Assembly (NCBI GenBank): GCA_044867645.1
Contig: JBIOVI010000042.1
Coordinates: 25,231 to 89,230, forward strand
Length of the DNA stretch: 64,000 nt
Source of the DNA: VRUE01 sp044867645
GTDB lineage: Bacteria; Actinomycetota; Thermoleophilia; Solirubrobacterales; 70-9
Reading direction: 5' to 3'
Position numbers and translations under genes: made by a program. The notes below the pieces were generated by a model that saw only the letters and a program-made list of their open reading frames with translations, had not been told where the DNA came from and ran no database searches. Position 1 is the stretch's first letter; each line of letters starts with the position of its first letter. Positions 19,785-30,508 of this stretch are shown here, piece by piece.

Positions 19785-21376
19785 TAAGCCTGCTCAGCCT
19801 CCTCAGCAACAGTCTCCTCGGTCTCGGAGTCCTCGGCCGATTCCTCCTCAGCAGCCTCGTCCTGAGACGTCTCCTCCGCAGGGGCCTCGTCCTGAGCCTG
19901 TTCGGCTTCAGGCTCGGCGGGGGCGGAAGCATCGCCCTCGGGCTGACCGTCCTCAGGCGCCTCTCCAGCGGGTGGCGTGGCGGTGGGCTCCTCGCCGACG
20001 GGCTCCTCGAATTCAGCTTCGGCCTTCGTCACGATCTCCCTTACCTGACCCCCATCAGCGGCGGAATCGGCGAGGATCGCGATCTCGCCCTCCGCCAGCG
20101 GCGCCAGCACCGCGATCTGGTTGGTATCGAAGCGACTCAGAGCCTGATGCGTGGGCAAGCCGCAGTAGGAGGAGTCGGCGATCGCGGCGTTGGGGCAGCG
20201 GCGACCGTTGGAAAGCACCGCCATGCAGTGCCCGTCCGACTGCTCCTCACCCTCGTACTCGACCTCCTCCTCGTCCTGCGCGAACTCGGTCTCGGACTTG
20301 ATGTCGACCCGCCAGCCGGTCAGGCGAGCCGCCAGTCGGGCGTTCTGCCCGTCGCGGCCGATCGCCAGCGAGAGCTGGTCGTCGGGGACGATCACCGTCG
20401 CCTGGCGCTCCTCGTCGTCGACGATCACCTCGCGCACCCGGGCCGGCGAGAGGGCCTTGGCGACGAAGCGGGCCGGCTCGTCGTTGTGGGGGATGATGTC
20501 GATCTTCTCGCCGCGCAGCTCTGAGACGACCATTCGTACCCGCGAGCCGCGCGGTCCGACGCAGGCGCCGACGGGGTCGACGCCCTCGGTGTGGGAGACG
20601 ACGGCGATCTTCGAGCGGTAGCCGGGCTCGCGGGCGACGCCGACGATCTCGACCAGCTTGTCGGCGATCTCCGGCACCTCCATTTCGAACAGGCTCTTGA
20701 TCAGCTCCGGGCTGCGCCGCGAGACGACTATCGCCGGGCCCTTGGTCGAGTCGGAGACGTCGGTGATCACCGCCTTCACCCGCATTCCGTGGTCGTAGCG
20801 CTCGTTGTAGACCTGCTCGGACTTGGGCAGCAGCGCCTCGACCCGCTCGCGCAGCTGGACCAGCGTGTAGCGCTTGTCGGACTGCTGGATGATTCCGGTG
20901 ATCAGCTCGCCGACCCGGTCCTGGTACTCCTCGAACATCATCATCCGTTCCGCCTCGCGAATTCGCTGCAGGATCACCTGCTTCGCGGTCTGTGCGGCGA
21001 TCCGGCCGAAGTCCTCCGGGGTGACGTCGCGGGTCTCGATCTGGTCCTCGTAGGGAGCGATCATCTCCGGATCCAGTTCGGGCTCCTCGGGCTCTTTCAG
21101 CTCGCCGGTCTCGGGGTCGATCTCGCGCTCTTCTTCCTCCTGCGCCTCGGCGGCCTCAGCCAGCAGCTTCTCCTCCAGCTCGGCCGGCAGGATCAGTTCG
21201 AAAACCCGGAAGTCGCCGGTTTCGTGGTCGAGGTCGACGCGTGCGTACTTTGCCGCTCCCGGCGTCTTCTTGTAGGCCGACAGCAGGGCATCGGCGAGCG
21301 CGTCCATCAGCTTGTCGGCGGAGATGCCCTTCTCCTGCTCGAGAGCTTTGATTGCTTCGACGATCTCCTTGCTCAC
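19784..21376 (-). CDS. nusA: Transcription factor NusA with Cys/His motif and acidic tail
   Basis: 530 residues from a GTG that overlaps the rimP stop. NusA N-terminal domain, S1 domain and tandem KH region (for example VGACVGPRGSRVRMV) are present. Beyond the KH domains there is a Cys/His cluster, C384, C394, C405 and H410, in a CxxxxxxGRRC...YCGLPTH arrangement that resembles a small zinc-binding motif. An acidic, low-complexity tail follows to residue 530. Core NusA pauses and terminates RNA polymerase. The tail is not part of the standard protein, and its role is unknown. Confidence 0.93.
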   Translation of the reverse strand: MSKEIVEAIKALEQEKGISADKLMDALADALLSAYKKTPGAAKYARVDLDHETGDFRVFELILPAELEEKLLAEAAEAQEEEEREIDPETGELKEPEEPELDPEMIAPYEDQIETRDVTPEDFGRIAAQTAKQVILQRIREAERMMMFEEYQDRVGELITGIIQQSDKRYTLVQLRERVEALLPKSEQVYNERYDHGMRVKAVITDVSDSTKGPAIVVSRRSPELIKSLFEMEVPEIADKLVEIVGVAREPGYRSKIAVVSHTEGVDPVGACVGPRGSRVRMVVSELRGEKIDIIPHNDEPARFVAKALSPARVREVIVDDEERQATVIVPDDQLSLAIGRDGQNARLAARLTGWRVDIKSETEFAQDEEEVEYEGEEQSDGHCMAVLSNGRRCPNAAIADSSYCGLPTHQALSRFDTNQIAVLAPLAEGEIAILADSAADGGQVREIVTKAEAEFEEPVGEEPTATPPAGEAPEDGQPEGDASAPAEPEAEQAQDEAPAEETSQDEAAEEESAEDSETEETVAEEAEQA

Positions 21377-21633
21377 GGCTGCTCCTCGGTCGTTTCGGAA
21401 ACTGGCTTGGCGCGGCGGTACTTGGGGCCCGGTGACGAGACCTCGAGCGAGTACTCGGCACGAAGGTCGTTGAGGTGTCTCGTGACGCGTTCGCAAAGCG
21501 CCAGATCGACGCCCCCGGGGTGATCGATGAAAAGGCGCAGCGATTCGGTCCCCGGTTGCTCGAGGGCAACCAGGTCGAGCTCGGTATCGAGCTCGGTGAG
21601 CTGCTGCTGAATGCTGTCCTTGAGGTCTGCCAT
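21373..21633 (-). CDS. rimP: Ribosome maturation factor RimP, N-terminal domain only
   Basis: 86 residues against about 150 for full-length RimP. The N-terminal domain is recognisable through LRLFIDHPGGVDLALCERVTRHL-type sequence and YSLEVSSPG. After that point the protein ends in a hydrophilic stretch (AKPVSETTEEQP), and the C-terminal SH3-like domain is missing. The stop overlaps the GTG of nusA, so the short form is the coupled product, not a truncation by the window. It may still bind the 30S assembly intermediate, but this is untested. Confidence 0.85.
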   Translation of the reverse strand: MADLKDSIQQQLTELDTELDLVALEQPGTESLRLFIDHPGGVDLALCERVTRHLNDLRAEYSLEVSSPGPKYRRAKPVSETTEEQP

Positions 21634-21648
21634 GCCTGGTTTGGGGCG

Positions 21649-21673
21649 AAAAAAAAGTGGGCCAGGCCCACTT
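21649..21673 (-). terminator. Intrinsic terminator in the rimP-nusA-infB leader (attenuator)
   Basis: On the minus strand, AAGTGGGCC and GGCCCACTT arms around a C/T-centred loop are followed by eight T residues (21656-21649). The end is only 15 bases before the rimP ATG at 21633, so it must be read through for the operon to be expressed. Confidence 0.85.
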
Positions 21674-21707
21674 CTCGCTACTGCATAGGGACAAAAAGCT
21701 TGGGGTC

Positions 21708-21735
21708 AGTATAGCCCGGTCGATGCGTCGCGCCA
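21708..21735 (-). promoter_or_regulatory. Candidate promoter of the rimP operon
   Basis: TATACT (plus-strand agtata at 21708-21713) is a good -10 hexamer. The -35 region at about 21730-21736 is weak (CTGGCG-like). A start near 21701 would give a leader of about 68 bases that contains the terminator. Confidence 0.45.
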
Positions 21736-21737
21736 GG

Positions 21738-21886
21738 AGGGGCGGGGGATGTGCTCTCGCGGGAATTGATGTCGCACGCTCCTGCGGGGCTTAGCGACCG
21801 AGTTTGAGCGCGGCTACGCCACGCGACCGCCAGATTGCATGTCGCCGCTCTCGCGACATTCCCGCGAGAGCACATCCCCGCCCCCT
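21738..21886. repeat. Long-armed palindromic element downstream of coaBC
   Basis: Arms of 29 bases, 21738-21766 and 21858-21886, are almost perfectly inverted; the only irregularity is the position of a C in the G run. Pairing resumes inside (gtcgc with gcgac after a bulge). The loop is about 90 bases. The element begins 15 bases after the coaBC stop. There is no gene in 21674-21901. Confidence 0.8.
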
Positions 21887-21901
21887 CGATGCCCCACCGG
21901 G

Positions 21902-23146
21902 CTACCTGGCGTGAAGGTCTGACTTGCTGCGGAGCTGGTCTACTCGGTCGAGGATCTGCTCGGCGATGACGTCCTTTGACGCCTGCGGAAGCGTGGTCTC
22001 GTCACTGGAGCCGATCAGGGTTGCGGCGTTTTCTTGGCTCTCGAAGCCGATGTTCGGGTCGGAGACGTCGTTGAGGACTATGAGGTCGGCGCCCTTTCGG
22101 GTTAGCTTCTCGCGGGCTCGGTCTGCGTCGTTGCCGTGTTCGGCGGCGAAGCCGACGATGGTTTGCTCCTCCGTGCGGATCGCGGCGAGGCTGGCGAGGA
22201 TGTCCTCGGTGGGCTCCAGGCGAAGGTCGATGGCGCCCTCGCGCTTCAGCTTGTCGCTGGCCGGCTCGCTCGCCTTGAAATCGGCAGGTGCGGCGGCCAT
22301 CAGCAGGACGTGGGCGGAGCCGAACTCGGCGCGGGAGGCCTCCGCCAGCTCAGCAGCGGTCTCGACGTCGATCCGGCGGACGCCGGCCTGCTCCGGCAGG
22401 GCGACATTGGCGGCGATCAAGGTCACGTCCGCGCCGCGGCGGACGGCCGCGGCCGCCAGAGCCAGGCCCATGCGGCCGCTCGAGCGGTTGCCGAGGAAGC
22501 GCACTGGGTCGATCGGCTCTCGGGTGCCGCCCGCGGTGACCAAGACGCGAAGGCCGTCCCAGGGTCGCTCGCCCGCTGGCAGCACGGCTTCCAGTCGAGC
22601 CAGCAGGTCGGCTGGATCGGGGAGCCGCCCCCGGCCTAACTCGCCACGGGAGGCGAGCCGACCTTCGCCTGGCTCGATCACCTCTACCCCACGCTCGCGC
22701 AGCGTCGCCAGGTTCGCTTGCGTAGCCGCGTCCGCGTACATGCGGTCGTTCATCGCCGGGGCGACCAAGCGAGGTGCGGTGCAGGCGAGGAAGGAGGTGC
22801 TCAACATCGAGTCCGCCATCCCGGTGGCAAGCTTGGCGATCGTGCTGGCAGAGGCCGGCGCGACCAGGTAGACGTCGCAGTTGGCGACGACCTCGAGGTG
22901 GCCGATCGGGTCATGCATGGGCGGCGGATCGCCCGGAAAGGCACCGCGCAGCGGATCGCGCTCGAACTCGGAGGTCAGGACCGGGGCGCCGACTATCCCC
23001 TCAAAGGAAGCGGCACCGACGAAACGGCCGGCGGCCTCCGTCATCGCCACTCGCACGCCATGCCCAGCCAAAGTGGCAAGGCGGGCCAGCTCCAACGACT
23101 TGTAGGCGGCGATCCCGCCGCTTACGCCGAGCAGGATTCTGGCCAT
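21902..23146 (-). CDS. coaBC: Bifunctional phosphopantothenoylcysteine decarboxylase / synthetase
   Basis: 414 residues. The N-terminal CoaC flavoprotein domain has GVSGGIAAYKSLEL and the APAMNDRMY motif. The C-terminal CoaB domain has VTAGGTREPIDPVRFLGNRSSGRMG. It converts 4'-phosphopantothenate and cysteine to 4'-phosphopantetheine for coenzyme A. It follows rpoZ by 24 bases. In many Actinobacteria metK and priA follow; here rimP does. Confidence 0.95.
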   Translation of the reverse strand: MARILLGVSGGIAAYKSLELARLATLAGHGVRVAMTEAAGRFVGAASFEGIVGAPVLTSEFERDPLRGAFPGDPPPMHDPIGHLEVVANCDVYLVAPASASTIAKLATGMADSMLSTSFLACTAPRLVAPAMNDRMYADAATQANLATLRERGVEVIEPGEGRLASRGELGRGRLPDPADLLARLEAVLPAGERPWDGLRVLVTAGGTREPIDPVRFLGNRSSGRMGLALAAAAVRRGADVTLIAANVALPEQAGVRRIDVETAAELAEASRAEFGSAHVLLMAAAPADFKASEPASDKLKREGAIDLRLEPTEDILASLAAIRTEEQTIVGFAAEHGNDADRAREKLTRKGADLIVLNDVSDPNIGFESQENAATLIGSSDETTLPQASKDVIAEQILDRVDQLRSKSDLHAR

Positions 23147-23170
23147 GTCTTCTCCTAGGAAGCGGGTGCG

Positions 23171-23404
23171 CTAGGCGCGATACTCGTATTTGAGCTTGCC
23201 CTCGGCAAGCTCCTCCAGCGCCATCGAGAGGTAGTTGCGGTCGCCGCGAGTCTCGACCATCGGCGGCGGATACTCGCCGAAGCCGCCCTCGCCGAGGTTG
23301 TGGAAATAGCTGTTTATCTGTCGGGCTCGCTTCGCCGCAACGACGACCGCGGCGTAATGCGAGTCGGCGTGCTCGAGGAGTTTGTCTACGCGTGGCTTGA
23401 TCAT
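23171..23404 (-). CDS. rpoZ: RNA polymerase omega subunit
   Basis: 77 residues. Omega features: DSHYAAVVVAAKRARQIN near the N terminus and LSMALEELAEGKLKYE near the C terminus. It stabilises the beta' subunit. The start overlaps the gmk stop by four bases. Confidence 0.93.
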   Translation of the reverse strand: MIKPRVDKLLEHADSHYAAVVVAAKRARQINSYFHNLGEGGFGEYPPPMVETRGDRNYLSMALEELAEGKLKYEYRA

Positions 23405-23979
23405 TCGGCAGCGGAGTCTAGAGGTAAGCCCAGCTCGGCGCGCACGATCCCCTCCAGATCGTCGGCAGCCCGCTCCAGATCTGCGTTTACGACCCGGTGG
23501 GCAAACTCGTCCTGAGCGGTCAGCTCTTGCTCCGCGACCTCCAGGCGGGCTTCGATGGCGGCGGGGGAGTCGGCGCCCCGGGACTCCAGCCGCTCGCGCA
23601 ACACGCCCGGATCGGGGGGGGCGATGAAGACTTGGACAGACTCCCGCATGGCGGCGCGAACCTGCCGCGCCCCCTGGACCTCGATCTCGAGCACCACCGA
23701 GTGACCCGCGTCGAGGCGCTTGCGCACCTCGGAGCGCAGGGTCCCGTAACGATTGCCGCTGTAGGTGGCGAACTCGAGGAAGTCTTCGCGCTCGACGCGC
23801 CCGTCGAACTCCTCAGGGGTGAGAAAGTGGTAGTCCCGCCCGTCGACCTCTCCCTCGCGAGGCTCGCGCGTCGTCGCCGAGACCGACAGCTCCAGCCCGG
23901 GCACGCGCTCAAGCAGCTTGGCGATCAGGGTTCCCTTGCCGACCCCGCTGGGCCCGGTGATCACGAAGACTTTCGCCAT
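23401..23979 (-). CDS. gmk: Guanylate kinase
   Basis: 192 residues from the ATG at 23979. P-loop GPSGVGKGT at 9-17, the GMP-binding segment with SATTREPREGEVDGRDYHF, and EIEVQGARQVR. It phosphorylates GMP to GDP. A longer frame upstream overlaps the mihF region and is not homologous. It has the standard actinobacterial place between mihF and rpoZ. Confidence 0.95.
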   Translation of the reverse strand: MAKVFVITGPSGVGKGTLIAKLLERVPGLELSVSATTREPREGEVDGRDYHFLTPEEFDGRVEREDFLEFATYSGNRYGTLRSEVRKRLDAGHSVVLEIEVQGARQVRAAMRESVQVFIAPPDPGVLRERLESRGADSPAAIEARLEVAEQELTAQDEFAHRVVNADLERAADDLEGIVRAELGLPLDSAAE

Positions 23980-24017
23980 GCGGCCGGGGATATTGACCGC
24001 TACCGCGGTCGACTTCG

Positions 24018-24350
24018 CTATCGGCGCAACTGAGAGACGAGCTCTGCGCGCTGGCGCTCTGAGAGACCGCCGATCGTCTTCGAAGGAGAGATGCGGCACT
24101 GGTTGAGAATCCGGTTGGTCTTGACGCGGCCGTACTTGGGGACCGCGAGCAGCATGTCGAAGACCTTGGCGGTCATCACGTACTCGGGTGGGTCGAGCAG
24201 GAGCGCGTGGATGCTCGCCTTGCCCGCTTTCAGGTCCTTCTTCAGCTTGGCGCGAGCGGTGCGGATGTCGTTTGCCCGCTTGAGGGCATCCATCCGCTGG
24301 TCCAGCGACCTCTCGGGGGCCGCTGCGGAGGTCTTGACTGGGGCGGGCAT
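24018..24350 (-). CDS. mihF: Actinobacterial integration host factor (mIHF)
   Basis: 110 residues. The C-terminal helix-two-turn-helix region resembles ribosomal protein S13: KYGRVKTNRILNQCRIS followed by KTIGGLSERQRAEL. A hydrophilic N-terminal helix with DQRMDALKRAND precedes it. mIHF is an actinobacteria-specific nucleoid protein, unrelated to proteobacterial IHF. The ATG at 24350 sits just after a good promoter. A GTG at 24419 would extend the protein by 23 residues but overlaps that promoter. Confidence 0.92.
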   Translation of the reverse strand: MPAPVKTSAAAPERSLDQRMDALKRANDIRTARAKLKKDLKAGKASIHALLLDPPEYVMTAKVFDMLLAVPKYGRVKTNRILNQCRISPSKTIGGLSERQRAELVSQLRR

Positions 24351-24360
24351 GTGGGCGGCG

Positions 24361-24388
24361 AGTATAGCCGCGGCTCGCGGCCGTGCAA
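24361..24388 (-). promoter_or_regulatory. Promoter of mihF-gmk-rpoZ-coaBC
   Basis: On the minus strand, -35 TTGCAC (24388-24383) and -10 TATACT (24366-24361) are separated by 16 bases. The predicted start is only a few bases before the mihF ATG at 24350, so the message would be nearly leaderless. This separates mihF from the pyrimidine operon upstream. Confidence 0.65.
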
Positions 24389-24443
24389 GGGCATCCGAGG
24401 GGTTTTCCTTCAAATTCACCTAGACCTTCAGTCGAGGTTGAGG

Positions 24444-26267
24444 TTAGGCCGCGTTGGAAATCCGCTCAAAGAGCTCTGCGGCAATGCGGTGTCCGGCCCG
24501 CGGGTCCCTGAAGTTCTCGGTTCCGACCGCGACCAGCGCCGCGCCGGCGGTCAGCATCTCGTGGGCATCGTCCCCACAGCTGACCCCACCCATGCCGACG
24601 ATCGGCAGCTCGACGGCGCTTGCCACCGCCCGCACCTGGGCGATCGCGACCGGCCGGACAGCCGGACCCGAAAGGCCACCATGCCCGGCTCCGATGGCTG
24701 GTTTTCCGTTCGCCGGGTCGATTGCGGACGCCTTCAGGGTGTTGATCAGAGAGACCGCGTCTGCCCCTCCCTCTTCGGCGCCGACGGCCACCGAGGCGGG
24801 GTCGGCGACGTTCGGAGTCAGCTTGACTATCAGCGGCTTCTGCGTCAGCGGCCGCAGCGTCTCCAGCAGCGCCTCGGTCTCAGTGGGCTGCTCTCCGACG
24901 ATCAGGCCTGAGTGGACGTTGGGACAGGACACGTTGAGCTCGATCGCCGTCACCTCGTCGCAATCGTCGAGCGCCGCCACCATCCGTCCGAAGTCATCGC
25001 GTCCCGTGGCCATCACTGAGACGATCAGGGGCACCGGCAGCTCGGCAAGCTGCGGCAGGTCCTCCGCCAGGAAGCCCTCTAAGCCTTTGTTCGGCAGGCC
25101 GATCGAGTTGATCATCCCCATGGGGGTCTCCCAAATGCGCTGGGGCTCATTCCCAGCTCGCGGCTCCGGCGTGATCGTCTTCGACACAAACGCCGAAAAC
25201 GGGAACTCGTCCAGCAGCGCGTCCCCATACACGCGCCTCGCGGCTATCGCATCGAACGTTCCTGACGCATTGATCACGGGGTGCTCCAACTTCAGCCCGC
25301 AGAAGCTGACGGAAGTTGCGGGCCGTGGGGGGAGGGCCAGGAATTCCCCGTCGGCAACTTGCGAGCCGCCGGGACGCGAGCCCTCGCTCCGCGACCGACG
25401 CGGTTTGACGATGGGGGACTCCTGGCCCTCCCCCGTCGCCCGCACCACCGGCCCGTCGACGCAAAGGCGCATGTAGCCGCCACCGGCCTTCGGCACGGCG
25501 CAGCCGAAACAGGCGCCGAAGCCACAGGCCATGGGTGACTCCATGGCCAGCTCACAAGCGACATCTCGCTCCGTGCAGAGGGCTGCGACAGCGTCGAGCA
25601 TCTGTGGGGGGCCGCAGGCGTAGACGACGGCGCTGCCGGCATCGTCGCCTTCGAGCATGGTTGAGAGCAGGTCAGTGACGAAGCCGCGATGGCCGACGTG
25701 ACCGTCGTCGCTGGCCAGACCGACCTCACAGCAGGCAAAGAGATCGTCTAGGCCACCAGAGTGGGCTTCATCGCGGAAACCGAGCAGAACCCGAGTCGGG
25801 ACGTTGCGGGCGGCAAACTGGCGACGCAGAAGGGCCAGAGGGGCGATGCCGATGCCGCCACCGACGAGGATCGCGCCCGCCGCGCCTGGCGTCAGCTCGT
25901 GAGCCTCCGAGAAGGCGTTGCCCAGCGGCCCGTTGACCCAGACCTGCTCGTCCGGCAGCAGAGCGCAGAGCCGATCGGTGCCGGGGCCGATCCCCTCGAT
26001 TAGGAAATCGAGACGGACGCCCTCGTCGGTCGACTCAGCCTCGGCAACCGAGAAGGCTCGAGGAAGGAACGGCCGCCCACCCCCATCCTCCCAGTGCCGT
26101 TCGGTGGCGAGCATGTAGAACTGGCCCGGTAACGGCTCCGGCCCGGTCGGGTCGAGCAGGGAGAAGAGGCGGTAGCCCCCGGAGGCTCGGTTCTCCGTCA
26201 CCGCACACAGCCGCCGCCCCCACGGTGCGCCCGCGGCCTCCGAACACAGAGCCGGATGCCGGCCCAT
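24444..26267 (-). CDS. pyrD: Dihydroorotate dehydrogenase B, PyrK-PyrD fusion
   Basis: 607 residues in one frame. Residues 1-276 are PyrK, the electron-transfer subunit: ferredoxin-reductase-like FAD region, GGGIGIAPL, and a [2Fe-2S] site at C248, C253, C256 and C269. Residues 319-607 are class 1B PyrD, starting SFCGLKLEHPVINASG, with the catalytic cysteine in ELNVSCPNV. Usually the two subunits are separate genes. The linker at about 279-318 is Arg/Ser/Gly-rich and encoded by a palindromic element. The ATG at 26267 has a GAGGA ribosome site; ATG at 26285 is an alternative. It oxidises dihydroorotate to orotate. Confidence 0.92.
   Translation of the reverse strand: MGRHPALCSEAAGAPWGRRLCAVTENRASGGYRLFSLLDPTGPEPLPGQFYMLATERHWEDGGGRPFLPRAFSVAEAESTDEGVRLDFLIEGIGPGTDRLCALLPDEQVWVNGPLGNAFSEAHELTPGAAGAILVGGGIGIAPLALLRRQFAARNVPTRVLLGFRDEAHSGGLDDLFACCEVGLASDDGHVGHRGFVTDLLSTMLEGDDAGSAVVYACGPPQMLDAVAALCTERDVACELAMESPMACGFGACFGCAVPKAGGGYMRLCVDGPVVRATGEGQESPIVKPRRSRSEGSRPGGSQVADGEFLALPPRPATSVSFCGLKLEHPVINASGTFDAIAARRVYGDALLDEFPFSAFVSKTITPEPRAGNEPQRIWETPMGMINSIGLPNKGLEGFLAEDLPQLAELPVPLIVSVMATGRDDFGRMVAALDDCDEVTAIELNVSCPNVHSGLIVGEQPTETEALLETLRPLTQKPLIVKLTPNVADPASVAVGAEEGGADAVSLINTLKASAIDPANGKPAIGAGHGGLSGPAVRPVAIAQVRAVASAVELPIVGMGGVSCGDDAHEMLTAGAALVAVGTENFRDPRAGHRIAAELFERISNAA
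25328..25434. repeat. Palindromic element encoding the PyrK-PyrD linker
   Basis: A 15-bp perfect stem (25328-25342 with 25420-25434) continues, after one mismatch, for about ten more pairs with two further irregularities. The loop is about 55 bases. The element lies wholly inside the fused gene and covers codons of about residues 279-313, exactly the inter-domain linker. Confidence 0.75.
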
Positions 26268-26277
26268 ATCCGATTCC

Positions 26278-29392
<3,115 letters not shown>

Positions 29393-29400
<8 letters not shown>

Positions 29401-30508
29401 GTGCCAATGCCAGGAAGGAATCGAAGAGGTGGCGGGCGTCGTGCGGCCCCGGGCCGGCCTCCGGGTGGTACTGGACCGTCGCCGCCGCGACATCCTTGAG
29501 CACGAGGCCCTCGACCGTACGGTCGTAGAGGTTGAGGTGGGAGAGCTCGGCGACGCCGAAGTCGGTCTCCCAGCGGACCGGCTCGTCGGCCTCGATCCGC
29601 GGCTCACCCCCCGGCCCCAACACGGCGAAGCCGTGGTTCTGCGAGGTGATGTCGATCCGGCCGCTGGCCAAGTCCTTCACCGGGTGATTGGCGCCGCGAT
29701 GGCCGAAGGGCAGCTTGTAGGTCTCCAGGCCGACCGCGCGGCAGAGCAGCTGATGGCCGAGGCAGATGCCGAACAGCGGCTTCACCCCGACCAACTCGCG
29801 CACGGTGTCGACGATGTAGTCGAGGGCACTTGGATCGCCGGGCCCGTTGGCGAGGAAGACGACGTCGGGCTCCTCTGCAAGGACCTGCTCGGCGGAAGAG
29901 GTGCAGGGAAACAGGGTGAGGCGACAGCCACGCTCGCGCAGCTGGCGAACGATGTTCAGCTTGACCCCGGTGTCGATCCCGACCACGTGTGGGCCGTCGC
30001 CGTCGAAGCGGACCGGCTCGGGCGGGGTCACGGTGCGCGCCAGGTCGGCTCCGTCCATCGAGGGCTCGGCGCCGATCCGTTCGCGCGCGTCGGCCTCGGT
30101 CAGGTCGGCGGCGAAGATCCCACCGCGCATCGCGCCGCGGTCGCGGATGTGGCGGACCAGCGCCCGCGTGTCGATGCCGCCGATCCCGGGCACGCCGCAG
30201 TCGACAAGCCAGTCGAGCCAGCCGCCCTCGGCGGTGGCGACGTCCTCGCGGTTCTTCGGATCGCGCATCACCGCTCCGCGAGCGTGGATTCGGTCCGACT
30301 CCATCGCCTCTGCGGAAACGCCGTAGTTGCCGATCAGCGGGTAGGTGAAGACGATGATTTGACCGGCATAGGAAGGGTCGGTGACCGACTCCTGGTAGCC
30401 GGTCATCGAGGTGTTGAAGACGACCTCGCCGGTGACGTCGCCCAAATGCCCGCAGAGATCGCCGTCGAACCGGGTCCCGTCTTCGAGCAGGAGGTAGCCG
30501 GCGCTCAT
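29393..30508 (-). CDS. carA: Carbamoyl phosphate synthase small (glutaminase) subunit
   Basis: 371 residues. The class I glutamine amidotransferase domain has the nucleophile C249 in GICLGHQ and the terminal His/Glu pair in VQYHPEAGPGP. It supplies ammonia to CarB. The ATG at 30508 overlaps the pyrC stop by four bases. Confidence 0.96.

Noticed and set aside
21902..24350. Extension of the pyrimidine operon transcript through mihF-gmk-rpoZ-coaBC as the only source of these genes
   Set aside because: A good promoter with -35 TTGCAC and -10 TATACT lies directly before mihF, so independent transcription is likely.
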